Positions 1-11,243 of a stretch of 64,000 bases of DNA are shown here, one piece after another. Position 1 is the stretch's first letter, and each line of letters opens with the position of its first letter. The position numbers and the translations under genes are program-made. The notes below the pieces were generated by a model. It did not search any database, had not been told where the DNA came from, and worked only from the letters and a program-made list of their open reading frames with translations. Source of the DNA: Datisca glomerata (lineage: Eukaryota; Streptophyta; Magnoliopsida; Cucurbitales; Datiscaceae); contig QANY01008662.1 of NCBI GenBank assembly GCA_003255025.1, forward strand, positions 1,175,763-1,239,762. The letters run 5' to 3'.

Positions 1-660
1 ATTACAAGCCCCTTAACAATGTTTTGAAATGGATAAAATATGCAATAACAAATAAAAGAGACTTAATCAACATATTTAGTGAAGCTATTGCATTCTCTAA
101 GTATGACATAGAATCTGGATTTTGGCAAATCCAGATAAATGAGATTGATAAATATAAAATTATATTTGATCATTATAAATGGAAAATAATACTAATTGAT
201 CTTAAATTTCCTCCAAGTAAATTTCAGAATATAATGATTGAATTCTTAATTGACTGCATTCTTAGTAAACAATACTAGTTAAATTTCTTGATTGTTTACA
301 TTAGTAATATTTCTTTTAAATATGACAAACAATACTGAAAATATTTTGAATTATTTTCCAAGATAATAAAACAAAATATTTTAGTTATCCTTGCATAAAA
401 AATCAAATTCTTTCAATCCAAAAATAGATTTCTAGAATTTGAATTTTATTTCATTATTATGGCAACTAATCAAATCATACAATTTTCCTTATTAAATAAA
501 AAAATTGTCCTAATGAAATATGAATCTGCACAACATGTTTCGAGATTCCTTCCAAACAAAGTTTTCCAGGTAACAATCTATCTTTAACAATTTTGATTTC
601 AATATTTAATTTAGCCAATGTATTAATAACTAAATTATTGACCCTACTTGTAATCTTTTG
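1..660 (+). pseudogene. Pararetrovirus copy A: reverse transcriptase / RNase H remnant
   Basis: The window opens inside a caulimovirid reverse transcriptase. Positions 24-278 read without a stop and carry the FWQIQINE block that precedes the catalytic box in pararetrovirus RTs. Reading then continues only through frame changes: the YIDD-equivalent near 295-310 reads YISN, so both catalytic aspartates are gone. After the 'fingers/palm' end (about 470) the sequence jumps to the last quarter of RNase H, so most of RNase H is missing. The same shortened arrangement occurs on the minus strand at 11921-12440 and 14201-14880. Non-functional; plant endogenous viral relic. The 5' part lies outside the window. 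Confidence 0.85.
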
Positions 661-1140
661 CAAGAAATTATACTAGGATTTTGCAATGGGACAATTTGAC
701 AAACCTGGCCTACTAAAATATGGGAAGGTAAAGGCTAGAGTATTTTATCAAGATTATTTTAAAATGAAGAAGTTCAATGGAAAAAAATCACCTTTTGTTC
801 AACACTTCCATCCATTAATTATGGTCATAATGGATTTGAATATCTAAAAAATGACTGGATTGGTGAATTGGATGAAATTTTAGAAGAAGATGGGTTGAAG
901 TATGACTTCAATACAACAATAATTCAATGGTATACGAATAGTAGGAAAATAGGTTTTAACAAAAATAATGAAATCCGTTATAATAGAATTTTAACTGAAA
1001 ATCTATTGAGACTAGTAAATTCTAAAATTGAATTTTCAAATAAAATAATAAAAGAATTTTTGGTACTAAAAGGAACTTTCTTCATCATGCCTGATGAATT
1101 TTAAAAAGGTCATAAGCATGCTGTGGAATCCTTAATAAAA
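661..1140 (+). pseudogene. Copy A 'module X' (unknown viral-type segment)
   Basis: This segment follows the RNase H remnant and precedes ORF2. The longest open stretch is 868-1104 (78 codons, ending MPDEF). The sequence is Lys/Asn/Ile-rich with an acidic DEILEEDG patch. The same segment, clearly homologous, is found at 11244-11920 and 13641-14200 on the minus strand, always in the same place relative to RT and ORF2. It is absent from copies B and D, where ORF2 follows RNase H within about 70-100 bp. I do not recognise the domain. It may be an N-terminal extension of ORF2 or a separate small ORF; stops and frameshifts prevent a decision. Confidence 0.6.
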
Positions 1141-1806
1141 TGAATCAATATCACTTTCAGAAAATATGTGATAAATGGTTAAAAAATAGAAGAGTTTTCT
1201 CAACAATTGACACTTAATGCCCAAATCAAATAGGTGTTCTCTACTCCTAACCAAGCTAATCAACAATACTTAGGTCCATCAGACCCGATTACCAATCAAT
1301 TCTGGTCAAACAATTTGACCGCGTCTTAAATACTCAATCACTTAACCAACAAACTTCACATTTTCAAATAATACACAGTGGATACCTGTTTTATATTGAG
1401 CCTACATTTGCTTAGTTGAAGGATCCTACCCAAATAGCCAAAGCCAATTTTATTCCTAATTTCCATTGTGTTCCAAGACGTAATAACAAAAACCTAAGTT
1501 TCTACAGAGGCGTTCTCTTAGAAACAGAATCCATAAAAATTAGCCCAATCAAAAAATTATGAGGAAAGAATCATTTACCATTATTTCTCTATACTCAGAA
1601 TCATGATTATAGAAAATGGGAAAATCCATCCTTCAAGTTTCAAAATACTTTTAAATAAAAAATAATATAATTATTTTGACTATATTATGGCAATTGATTT
1701 TTCTCATTATTGGTTTCTAAATTTTGACAAGAATTTCAAAATTAATTTTTCAAATTGGTTCTTAAAATGGTGGTCCATTCATGGTCTTACCTTAGTAATT
1801 TTTTCA
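1141..1806 (+). pseudogene. Copy A ORF2, N-terminal half
   Basis: Broken reading frames match the intact-looking part of ORF2 in copy B (6542-7836): a Gln-rich start, a 'SFYR..LLET' block near 1500, and a Trp-rich block around 1690-1790 (FLNFDKNFK followed by a KWW motif). In florendovirus/petuvirus-type endogenous pararetroviruses an ORF downstream of RT/RNase H has no known function. This copy has many stops and ends abruptly at about 1806, where a primer-binding-site segment is joined to it. Confidence 0.65.
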
Positions 1807-1807
1807 A

Positions 1808-1850
1808 GCCTTTTGGTATCAAAGCCAAACCTGGTGGGGATAATCTGTTT
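1808..1850 (+). other. Pararetrovirus tRNA-Met-type primer-binding site
   Basis: TGGTATCAAAGCC at 1814-1826 differs by one base from the consensus TGGTATCAGAGCC, complementary to the 3' end of initiator tRNA-Met, which primes minus-strand synthesis in Caulimoviridae. Flanking bases (GCCTTT before, AAACCTGGTGGGG after) match the minus-strand site at 15905-15945. It is joined directly to ORF2 sequence rather than to a promoter/leader, so it is displaced by rearrangement. Confidence 0.75.
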
Positions 1851-2032
1851 ATCAGGGATTCATTAGGTTTAGGTTCATTAAGAACACCAACCTTATTCTC
1901 AATCTTGTCCAATTGTTTACCTATTATAATTAGACTCTGATTAGTATAATTGAGTTGTTTAACTACTTTTTTGTTTGGTTCTTCTTCCTTTGCAAATTTG
2001 AAAAGAGAAGCAGTGATTAAAGAATTTATCAA
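1851..2032 (-). pseudogene. Fragment of the movement protein-capsid spacer
   Basis: A minus-strand reading frame (upper end 2032) has a YTNQSL...GKQLDKIENKV stretch. This resembles the FTNLSLQTIGNQLTRVEQKV stretch in the other pararetrovirus relic (58773-59114), which lies between movement protein and capsid. The pattern is amphipathic and likely coiled coil. It sits between a plus-strand primer site and a minus-strand leader, so it is a rearranged scrap, not a gene. Confidence 0.55.
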
Positions 2033-2460
2033 AAGACGCAGAATTAACAGTAATTTAAAGAGGGGGTATTAAGATGCAAGAAAATAAACAGTAAAAATTG
2101 TATTAACAAATAGTGACTACAAAGAGATGTATTAGGGTGAAAGATTAAAAACTTACACCAATAGTTTTATTGGCAAAGATAAATTAGTGTTCCCACTCAC
2201 TAATTTATGTTTAAGAAAAAAAGAGGAGAGAGAAAAAGAAAGCTTTGTTTCACAAAATCGATTTTAGCTCTTTAATAGTAAGAGTTGTAAAATGAGTTCT
2301 GAGTAACAAATGGAAGACGGATACCTATTTATAGCCTAAGGAAAGTGGAGTTCATTGCGAACCCATAACTTACCTGAATTATTCTATTCTACAAAAGTAA
2401 AAACATTGTACATTTCTATTTTTATATATTTTTGACTAAAAATAGTAAAAAGCATAAATA
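2033..2460 (-). promoter_or_regulatory. Pararetrovirus promoter and leader (minus-strand copy)
   Basis: Read on the minus strand this holds the viral promoter and transcribed leader. The TATA box GGCTATAAATAG is the complement of 2325-2336. It is followed by a pyrimidine-rich leader, then AAACTATTGGTGTAAG-type sequence, and ends at 2033 immediately before where the primer-binding site would be. The same block occurs at 8096-8565 (+), 9270-9745 (-) and 20381-20897 (+), with closely similar TATA flanks (CCTTAGGCTATAAATAGG type). The downstream viral genes are not attached, so it would drive only relic sequence. Confidence 0.75.
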
Positions 2461-3383
2461 GTTGCCTAATTATTTGATAATCATGGATTCTTGCGTTTCA
2501 TTATTGTGTATTGAAGAGAGTCATTGTGACTATTGCTGCTTTATTTCGGTGGAGCCACTGTTGTTGTTTCTTGGTAATTGCTATATTGGATTTTAGTGTC
2601 TTCATTACTGTTATTTTGAAAGTCATCGTTGCCATTGATAATTGATTGTTGGGTATCATTATAGTCGTTGTATTGGAGGACTATTATGATATATTTCCGA
2701 ACTCCTTGATCTTGACATTGTGCCTAGGATGAATTAGTTTGTTCATTTACCATTGAGATCAATATTATTGAATGTGTCTTCAATTGCTGAGGTGTAACCT
2801 TTCTGAATGATTGATAACTTGACTCTATAGATGGTTTAGAGTCAGATTGGTCTTTGTTCTCCAAAAGGAAAAGCATTTCTTGGATTAATTATTTTTCCAA
2901 TTTGGATTGAAGCTTGATGGCTTTTGATTTATCCTTTGAAGAGGTTTCAGACTTAGGTTTTGATTTGAGTTCGGAGGGATTCAAACTTGATAAGTTTATT
3001 TATGGAGCTAGGTTAATTGGCTCAATAATTTTTTATGGAGTTTGGGTAAAATATTTGCTAGTCTCATATTGGGATAAACACTCGTAAAATAATTAATTGA
3101 TGAAATAATTTTCTGGGTATTCAATATATCCCACCACTTGACATTGTATTCTTTGGTGAGGACTCCATTCTTAACCAAGTATTGCCATTTCAAATTCTAA
3201 AATATTTTGTATTTGTTTGAAAGGAAAGGAGGCCTCAATTGGTGAGAGCTTATAAACCTTTAAAAATAAATTGGAACATTGTGGTAAATCAATTGAAAAA
3301 AGTGTTAAGATAAGACCATGGCTGAACCACCATTTTGAGAACCGATTTGGAAAATCAATTTTGAAATTGTTATCTTATTGAGA
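2461..3383 (-). pseudogene. ORF2, C-terminal half (minus-strand scrap)
   Basis: The frame at 3008-3193 begins MKWQYLVKNGVLTKEYNVKW and matches plus-strand copy E at 19688-20017 (NGVLTQEYDVKWW, SINYFVSVHPNMRLAN). Downstream, toward 2480, is an Asn/Gln/Thr-rich tail with a CAAQ-type trinucleotide bias. The block ends at about 3383, where sequence switches to plus-strand movement protein. It is connected head-on to the minus-strand promoter at 2033-2460, in the natural ORF2-then-promoter order of a circular viral genome. Confidence 0.7.
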
Positions 3384-4085
3384 ACTGATATTAATTTACG
3401 TTCGAATTGGATTTTAACTAATGAGAGTCAACCTAATCCAATACAAAGACCAATTGGAGATGTAAATTACACCCCGCAATACATGGATGGTACTGTTAAA
3501 ATTAACTTTCAATCATCTTCTAGTTATAATCCATAAATTAGGGAGTATAGTCAGTCTAGTACCCCTAGGAATTCTTTTTCTGAATCATTCATAAATAATA
3601 ATCAAAATCTGAGGATTCAACAATTAGAACAAGAATTAAAAGATTTATAAATTAAAAATTTAAGACTTAAAGGCATAGCCACAAGTTCTCAAGTTAGTCA
3701 ACCGATTTTTGATAATAAGTCTAATCAATCTGACGAAGTTGAAGCATCCACTGGATCAGATTTCCAATGAAGCCTTCATTCTGTTATTTGTCAACTCTTA
3801 GTTCTAAATATAGGAACCCTGAGTCAAGAATATAAACCAGATTGGGAAGGTCTAACTGAACACAATAATGACCTAGCCAATCTAGATAAAGTAGGTTCAG
3901 AGACTCATATAATATGGATCAAAGAAAAATCATACTTGCTGAATGGATGACATTCATGCAAGAGTTTAGAATTGATATATTTTTCCTTGATTATGTTGAA
4001 GATATTTACAAAAAAAAATATCAAATAATTTCAAAGTATAAATGAGTTAAGGAAGACTCTAGTATAGTATCCACTAGTCCTCCTC
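3384..4085 (+). pseudogene. Copy B: movement-protein C-terminus and spacer
   Basis: The first 150 bp encode the same block as 9115-9270 (a 'W.LTNESQP' motif), the end of the 30K-type movement protein. The spacer follows: it is Ser/Asn-rich, with a heptad-like LEQELKDL segment near 3630 and an AEWMTFMQEF block near 3940. That block corresponds to the pre-capsid region of the second relic at about 59183-59383. At about 4085 the reading leaves the spacer and enters pre-protease sequence, so capsid and zinc knuckle are deleted. Confidence 0.65.
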
Positions 4086-4540
4086 CTTCAGAAAAAAAAC
4101 ATGATCAATCATAAAAATTCAGATTATGATAGTATAACATATGGAACAATAATTACTATAATACAAAAGGAAGGATTAAAAATGTGTCTTGATATGAAAA
4201 TCAATAAACAAATTAAAAAAGAAAGTAAAATTGCTAAATATGAATTTAGTAATTTTTGCTTACCCTTGAAAAATTCAATAGGGTAAAAGGGAAAGAAAAG
4301 GAAGTTATCTTACATGAACTTCAAAAATAAATCAAAAATATTAAAACAGAAATGAAAGAATTAAGAAATTCTAATACATGAATAAAGGAAGAATTAAACC
4401 TTTTGAAAATAGAAATCTAATTAATAAACAAGAATTTAGTGAACCAAGTAAGTTATTAGTTTCTGATAATGAGGTTGAAGAACCCATTAACTGTCAAGAC
4501 GATAAAAATTTCATCCAAATTCTTAATCACATCAAAATAA
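4086..4540 (+). pseudogene. Copy B: coiled-coil segment upstream of protease
   Basis: The frame 4101-4286, then a frameshifted KGKEKEVILHELQ-type stretch near 4285-4330, matches the minus-strand coiled coil at 15476-15679 (GKGKKKEVILHELQTKIENI). In the second relic the equivalent segment (57103-57387) directly precedes the protease. It probably links the nucleic-acid-binding part of gag to the protease in the polyprotein. Several stops; non-functional. Confidence 0.6.
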
Positions 4541-5028
4541 AAAATGGCATATAATGGTTAGAATAATTATTCAAGATTTTGATTTCACGACAATGGCTCT
4601 TGTTGACTCAGGAGCAGATTTAAATTGTATGTAGGAAGGACTAGTTCCAACCAAGTACCTTAAGAAGATAAAAGAATCTCTATCCTCTGCCAATGGTGCT
4701 TGTATGTATATCAATTATGAAATATCTCATAGTCTATATTTGTCAAGACAATGTATGTTTTAAGACATCATTTGCCTTAGTAAAAAATATGACTGATAAA
4801 ATTATTTTGGGTTTACCATTTATTGCTCTGCTATAACCATTTTCAACAAAGTATGATGGTATAATTACCTTTGTCATGAGTAAACCTATTAAATTTAAAT
4901 TTCTTTCTTTTCCTCACAATAAAAATTAAAAACTTTAAAAGAAAAAATTATTTATAATTCCATAAATCTCATTTCTTGTAAGGAAAAACAATTATGTTTT
5001 TTGCAAGATAAACTAAGATTCAATAGAA
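4541..5028 (+). pseudogene. Copy B: retropepsin-type aspartic protease
   Basis: TTMALVDSGADLNC at about 4591-4630 is the D-S/T-G-A catalytic loop of the pararetrovirus aspartic protease, followed by an EGLVPTKY block that is also present in the other copies. A stop follows DLNCM, and the flap region (about 4780-4850) is frameshifted. The protease would mature the polyprotein; this copy cannot. It leads into the RT frame at 5029. Confidence 0.8.
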
Positions 5029-5810
5029 TTGAAAAACAGCTTCAAAGCCCTACAAAACAAATTTAAAATAATTGAACAAAGAATCTGTAAAGAATTATGT
5101 TATGATATTCATAATATTTTCTGGCACAGGAAGCAACATACTGTCAGTCTGCCTTATATTAAGGGATTCGATGAAAAAAATATCCCAACAAAGGCAAGGC
5201 CAATTCAAATGAATTCTGAAATGCTTGAGTTCTGTAAAAAGGAAATCGCAGAATTTCTCAATAAAAATATCATTAGAAGGAGCAAGTCTCCTTGGTCCTG
5301 CTCGGCCTTTTATGTCCACAAGGCTAGTGAAATTGAACGAGGATTTCCTCGTTTAGTAATCAATTATAAACCCCTTAATAATGTTTTAGAATGGATACGA
5401 TATCCAATACCAAACAAAATGGATTTAATAAATAGACTTGGAGATGCAATGGTATTCCTTAAATTTGATATGAAATCTAGATTTTGGCAAATCCAGATAA
5501 ATGAAAGTGATAAGTATAAAACTGCATTTATAACTCAATTTGGCCATTATGAATGGAATGTAAAGTCCTTTGGTCTTAAAAATGCTCCCAGTGAATTTTA
5601 AAATATAATGAATGAAATCTTTAATCAATTTACTGATTTCTCAATTGTTTACATAGATGATGTACTCATTTTCTCTAAAACAATAGAACAACATTGGAGA
5701 CATTTTGAATAATTTGTTAGGATAATAAAACAAAATGGTTTAGTTATCTCTACAAGAAAAATTAAATTATTTCAATCTAAGGTTAGATTCTTATGATTTG
5801 AAATACACCA
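5029..5810 (+). pseudogene. Copy B: reverse transcriptase (best-preserved in this cluster)
   Basis: The 190-codon open frame 5029-5601 covers the RT N-terminus and fingers: KARPIQMN, SPWSCSAFYVHKASE, RGFPRLVINYKPLN, FDMKSRFWQIQINE and [11 protein letters not shown] single TAA at 5599-5601 follows. Reading resumes in the same frame with the active site VYIDDVLIFS (YIDD at 5650-5661), so the catalytic aspartates are intact here. The RT copies pregenomic RNA into DNA. The frame cannot be translated through because of the stop and later frameshifts, but decay is mild compared with copies A and C. Confidence 0.88.
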
Positions 5811-6478
5811 TTCTATAATAAAGTCAATTGATAAAGTAATACAATTTGCTGACAAATTTTCCAGTGAAATCCTAGATAAAACACAGTTACAAAGATTTAT
5901 ATAATCTTTAAATTACATATCTGACTTTTACGATAAAATAAGAATTGACTGTAAGCCTCTCTTTGACAGGCTTAAAAAGAATTCCCCTCCACGGACAGCT
6001 GTTCATGCTGATTTAATCAAAAGGATTGAGGCCTACGTTAAGACACTTCCTTGTCTTGGTATTCCTACTAATAATTCTTTTAAAATTGTCCAAACTGATA
6101 CCTCTGAAATTGGAAATGGAGGCATCTTACAAAAAAATTTCTCCAGAATCACCTGAACAAATTGTTAGGTTTACATTTGGAACATGGTCTCAATCATAAG
6201 TTAATTAGAGTACAATTAAGAAGGAAATTTTATTTGTTGTCTTATGTATACAAAAATTCCATGATGACTTACTAAATAAAAAATTTCTTTTAAAAATTGA
6301 GCAAATCAGCAAAACATGTTTTGGAAAAAGATGTTAAGAATATTGCTTCAAAACAACTTTTTTGCACGATGGCAGTCTATACTCAGTATTTTTTATTTTA
6401 ATATTGAATTCATTATAAGTATTAATAAAACAGTGCTTGACTTCTTAACTCGTGAATTCTTGCAGGGGCAACAACAAT
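5811..6478 (+). pseudogene. Copy B: RNase H and connection
   Basis: Degraded frames continue from RT: the IQFADKFSSEILDK connection, a VHADLIK block, then VQTDTSEIGNGG near 6090-6125, which holds the first catalytic Asp of RNase H. The C-terminal DFLTREFLQ-like end is at about 6440-6470. The homologous minus-strand frame 16798-17445 is open. RNase H removes the RNA template strand during viral reverse transcription. Frameshifts near 6125 and 6190 and a stop near 5900 disable this copy. Confidence 0.8.
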
Positions 6479-6541
6479 AAGATGGGGTCTAGGCCCCAAG
6501 ACTAGGGGAAAATGATTAAGAGAGAATCATCCACTCAAAAA

Positions 6542-7836
6542 ATGGCCCTCTCAGGGCACAAGTCAAAGATGAGTCTTATGCTCCAAGAAATACCCAATTA
6601 ACAATTCTTAGGTCTACCAGGCCGAATTACCAATCTGCTTTGGTCAATCAATTTGATCAATTTGCAGTCTCTAAACCATTTGACCCACAATTGGTCATCA
6701 ACCAACCAATCACCAATTATAAAAAGTCTTCTCCTTATCATAGGAAGACCCCCAGGAAAAATCTCTTTTACATTGAACACTCATTCACCCATTTAAAAAT
6801 CCAATTGAAATAGTGAATGCCCATTTCCTTCCTGATTCTCATTTCGTCTCTGGACTCAAGGACAAAACCCTCAGTTTCTACAGAGATATTCTGCTAGAAA
6901 CAAAATCAATAAATATAAAAACCCATAAATAGTGGAAAAGGAAAAATCCTCTATCATTCTTTCTACATCCTTAAAATAATAACTTTGGAGGAATTGAAAA
7001 TCCACCCCTTAGGGTTAAAACCCCTTAAAAAATATAATTATTTTGACTATATTGTTGTCTGGCAAATAATTTTCTTGCAGCAAAATAGTGAATTTTTTCA
7101 TTATTGGTTTTTGAATTTTGACAAAAATTTTAAAGTCAATTTACCAAAATGGTTTTTAAGATGGTGGTCAATCCATGGTTCTGTCTTTGAAATATTCTCA
7201 ATTGAATTACAATAGAATTTTAACTTATTTTTAAAATTATTTAAACCCTCAACAGTTGATGCCTCTTTTTCCCCAATAATTTATTTTGTAAATAAATACA
7301 AAATTTCATGAATTTTGAAATGTCAATACGCCATTGAAGGGGAAGTCCTCACCAGACTATACTACGTAAAATAGTGGGACAGATTCAGTATATTAAAAAT
7401 ATCCACTTTCATAAATAAAGAGTTAGCAAACACTCACCCCCAGTTAAAGTCTCTCAAACCTCCAATGGTCTCCTTAAAAATTGAGGAATCAGATAACCAA
7501 GCTCCATAAATTAACCAATCATTAAATTCTTCCTAAGATTCAAAGTCTACCTCAAAACCTTCTTCAAAAGGCAAAATCAAGTCCAAAAAATAAAAAGAAA
7601 AGCAAGAGTTAATACAAAAGATGTTCCTTCTACTTGGAGACAATACAAGGTTTGAATCAGAATCCTCAATAGAGTCAAATCACCCAGTAAAGAATAAAAA
7701 GAGCCAATCATCCAAATCTCCCTCTCAACAATTGAAGGGAAAATCTCATTTTCGTACTCTTTTCCAATGGGCCCATGATCATTTCCAGGATTCACAAGAC
7801 CCTTTTGACGATGTAGACCTTAGTGATGATGAATAG
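6542..7836 (+). pseudogene. Copy B ORF2, unknown function, fullest copy
   Basis: ORF2 starts at ATG 6542 (MALSGHKSKM in place of MALTTPVKKE of copy D) and ends at TAG 7834-7836 after an acidic tail (DDVDLSDDE). It is broken into frames, of which 6985-7215 and 7621-7836 are open. Features are a Trp-rich core (FHYWFLNFDKNFK, then PKWFLRWW) and a Ser/Lys-rich linker before the acidic end. ORF2 of this virus group has no established function. Proteins with acidic or Trp-rich segments at this place might be regulatory, but that is only inference. The start lies about 65 bp after the end of RNase H. Confidence 0.65.
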
Positions 7837-8095
7837 GGAGAACTAAATGGACCCTTGACAAAATGCCAAAAAAATAATTTTGAAGGTATAATGATAACAT
7901 CATAGCACAATGCAACGTTCATCATACTCTTCAAAAGAATGCAAAGGAACAATGACGTCTAGTCCAGGGTAACAATTATCAAGGACCAGTAATAATCCAT
8001 CCATCAAAATAACAACAGTATCAACAAATCATGACAACCACGAAGATCAAGATTTCAATTATCGAGATTCTTTGTAATTCATCGTTTTGTAATCA
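7837..8095 (+). other. Asn/Gln-rich low-complexity stretch after ORF2
   Basis: Between the ORF2 stop and the promoter the DNA is rich in CAA/AAC/AAT triplets (for example 7970-8060), giving Asn/Gln-rich peptides in one frame. Equivalent stretches lie at 9746-10050 (-), 2461-2700 (-) and 20118-20380 (+). It may be an old C-terminal extension of ORF2 or simply compositionally biased noncoding DNA. Confidence 0.45.
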
Positions 8096-8565
8096 TTGTA
8101 CTAGTTGTCTTATAATTAGACAACTATTTATACTTTTTACTATTCTTAGTCAAAAGTAGGCATGTAAAATGTTTGTACTTTTGTAAAATTGAATAGTTCA
8201 CTTAAGTGATGAGTTCCCGGTGAACTCCACTTTCCTTAGCTATATATAGGTAGCCCTCTCCCATTTGTTCCTCAGAACTCATTTTACAACTCTTATTATT
8301 TGAGAGATAAAACCTATTTTGTGAAACAAATTTTTATTCTTCTTCTCCTCTTTTGTAAATCTTTTCTTCTTTTTTCTTCAACATAAATTAGTGAGTGGGA
8401 GCACTAATTTATCATTGCCAATAAAACTGTTTATGTAAATTTTGAATCTTACAACATAATACAGCTTTTGTAATTATTGTTTGTTAATAATACATTTTAA
8501 CTATCTATCTTCTTACATCTTAATACCCCCTCTTTAAATTACTGTTAATAAAATTTGTAAATCTT
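8096..8565 (+). promoter_or_regulatory. Pararetrovirus promoter, transcription start region and leader (copy B)
   Basis: The TATA box CTATATATAGG is at 8240-8250 in the context TCCACTTTCCTTAG. The transcript start should lie about 30 bp downstream, near 8280, in CTCATTTTACAACTC. A pyrimidine-rich leader follows (TTCTTCTTCTCC near 8338-8350) and then a conserved sequence ending TTTAAATTACTGTTAAT at 8565. The primer-binding site expected next is missing, and sequence runs straight into movement-protein DNA. The region matches three other copies in the window. Confidence 0.75.
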
Positions 8566-9269
8566 GTATCTGTAAGGCTAGTAAGACATATGTATTTAAG
8601 CATATTCTTGTGAGTGGTTTAACTCCAATCTGGACTAAACCAAAACTAAGGAAATTATATCCTTCTTGAATATGATGCTTTATTACATCAGAGGAAAGTA
8701 ATTGACATGTTTCATGCTCTTTCCCAAGAGCATATATATTTTCAATTATTTTTACATGATGTTGAGGCTTGAAGGAAGCAACAAACCATGTTAATTTATA
8801 AATATTTTTTTAGTACTTTAGGATTAATTGAATCCTCACTTTGTGATGGTCCAATCTATTTTGATTGTTTCCCAGGCTATTTGTTAGTTTAGCAGATCCC
8901 CATATTTTAAAATCATTAACTTTAAATATTAAAACTAGTGGCTACCAAGTCTTAGAAGACACCCAACCTCTAGATTTAATCTTTAGAATTCATTACAAAG
9001 TAACCAAAATAAATATGTATTTCCAAGCCATCAATAGGAGTCCAAAGAATCAAACCCTATTGATTCAATCTAACCATAATAATGCAAATATTAGAGTTCC
9101 TAAAACAATTAGGCGGTCTGATATTAATTTACCTTCAAATTGGCTTTTAACTAATGAGAGTCAACCTACCCAATACAAAGACCAATTGAAGATGTACTCT
9201 AGCAGTTTATGGATGATACTGTTTAAATTAACTTTCAATTATCTTCTAGTTCTAATCCACAAATTCAAA
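8566..9269 (+). pseudogene. Copy B movement protein (30K superfamily)
   Basis: The open frame 8865-9308 contains SLADPHILKSLTLNIKTSGY and NIRVPKTIRRSDINLPSNWL. These align with the second relic's movement protein at 59825-60244 (LSLTDPTLMHALCLDIKSDG; KVPKTITWDHVNLPEKWV). Plant 30K-type movement proteins enlarge plasmodesmata for cell-to-cell spread. Upstream (8590-8860) is the degraded N-terminal half, with ESSLCDGPIYFD-like coding out of frame. Reading ends at about 9269, where plus-strand spacer is fused to a minus-strand leader; the last codons of the open frame are read from that fusion. Confidence 0.75.
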
Positions 9270-9745
9270 AGGCGCAGAATTAATAGTAATTTAAAGATGG
9301 TGTATTAAGATGCAAGAAGATAAACAGTAAAAGCTGTATTAACAAATTGTAATTACAAAAGCTGTATTAGGGTGTAAGATTAAAAACTTACACAATCAGT
9401 TTTATTGGTAACGATAAATTAGTGCTCCCGCTCACTAATTAAGGTTGAAAAAAGAAGAAGAACAGATTTACAAAAGAGGAGAAGAAGAAGAAAGCTTTGT
9501 TTCACAAAATAGGTTTTAACTCTCAAATAGTAAGAGTTGTAAAACAAGTTCTGAGGAACAAATGGGAAATGGCTACCTATTTATAGCCTAAGGAAAGTGG
9601 AGCTCACCAGGAACCCATCACTCACCTGAACTATTCTATTCTACAAAAGTAAAAACATTTTACATTTCTACTTTTGTTTACTTTTGACTAAAAATAGTAA
9701 AAAACATAAATAGTTGCCTAATTATTTGACAACTAGTACAATTAT
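9270..9745 (-). promoter_or_regulatory. Pararetrovirus promoter and leader (copy C1)
   Basis: This is the minus-strand version of the block at 8096-8565: TATA box complement at 9577-9588 (CTATTTATAGCC on plus) and leader down to AAAAGGCGCAGAATT at 9270-9284. Its outer edge coincides with the point where the primer-binding site should begin. ORF2 of copy C1 lies upstream of it, as in the viral genome. Confidence 0.75.
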
Positions 9746-11243
9746 TACAAACAATGACAAATTATAGAGATTCATTGATAATTGTAATCTTGGATTCTTG
9801 CATCTTTATCATTGTGTCTTGAAGAGACTCATTGTGATTATTGTTGCTTTATTTCGGTGGAGCAGCTGTTGTTGTTTCTTGATAATTGTTATCTTGGATT
9901 TTAGTGTCTCCATTACTGTTATTTTGAAAGTCATTGTTTCCATTGATAATTGATTGTTGGGTATCATTATAGCCGTTGTATTGGAGAACTATTATGATAT
10001 ATTTCTGAACTCCTTGATATTGGCATTGTGTTTATGATGAATTAGTTAGTTCATTTACCACTGAGATTAATATTATTGAATGTGTCCTTCAATTGTTGAA
10101 GAGTAACCTTTCTGGATGATTGATAACTTGACTCTATGGATGGTTTAAAGTCAGATTGGTCTTTGTTCTCCAAAAGGAGAAGCATTTCTTAGATTAATTC
10201 TTTTTACAATTTGGATTGAGGCTTGATGGCCTTTGATTTATCCTTTGAAGAGCTTTCAGACTCAGGTTTTGATTTGAGTTTGGACGATTCAAACTTGATA
10301 TGTTTATTTGTGTAGCTAGGTTAATTGGCTCATTAATTTTAATGGAGTTTGGGGAAAAATATTTCGTAGTCTCATATTAGGATGAACACTCACAAAATAA
10401 TTAATGGATGCAATAATTTTCTAGGTATTCAATTTATCCCACCACCTGACATCGTATTCTTTCGTGAGGACTCCATTTTTAACCAAGTATTGCCATTTCA
10501 AAATCTAAATTATTTTGTATTTGTTTGAAAACCAAAGTATTTGGGAAAGGAAGGCCTCAATTGGTGAGAGCTTGCAAACCTTTTAAAATAAATTGGAACA
10601 TTGTTATAAATATATTGAAAAAAGTTTTACAGTAAGACCATGGCTGAACCGCCAATTTGAGAACCGATTTGGAAAATCAATTTTGAAATCGTTATCAAAA
10701 TTTAAAAACCAAAAGTGAGAAAAGTCACTACTTTTATCCAAGAAAATCTCGTGCCATGCATCAATATAGTCAAAATAATTATTATTTTTATTTAAAAGTA
10801 TTATGAAACTTGAAGGATGGATTTTTCAAACTTTCATAGTTATAATCCTGAGGATAGAGAAAGAATGGTAAATAATTTTTTCCTCAGATTTTTGGTGGGC
10901 TAAAATTTACGGATTTTGTTTCTAAGAGGATATCTCTGTAGAAATTGATAATGTTGTTATTGTGTCTAAGGACATAATGGAATTTGGGAATGAAATGAAT
11001 TTTAGCAATTTGTGTTGGATCCTTTAGATGAGAAAATGAATGCTTAATATGAAAGAGATTATGATAAATTAGTTGGTCAAGTGATTGAGCATTAAAAGAT
11101 TCAGTATTTAAAAAGGGGTCAAATTGTTTAACTAGGGTTAATTTGTAATCGGGTCTAATGGACCCAAGTATTGTTAATTGGGCTTGGTTAGGGGTAGAAG
11201 ACTCCTCCTTAATCTGCGTCTTAAGGGCCAACTGTTGAGTCAA
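9746..11243 (-). pseudogene. Copy C1 ORF2
   Basis: On the minus strand the N-terminal frame 11243-10884 (119 codons, MTQQLALKTQIKEESSTPNQ) is open. It includes the LVKQFDPF, NLFHIKHSFSHLKDPTQIAK and SFYR-like (NFYRDILLETKS) blocks shared with copies A, B and D. The Trp-rich core follows near 10800-10700, then the SINYF..HPNMRLAN-type region near 10350-10400, and the Asn/Gln-rich tail near 9780-10050. Several stops separate these. Function unknown. Confidence 0.7.

Noticed and set aside
1814..1826. tRNA gene fragment
   Set aside because: TGGTATCAAAGCC is only the 3'-complementary primer-binding site; no cloverleaf or promoter boxes.
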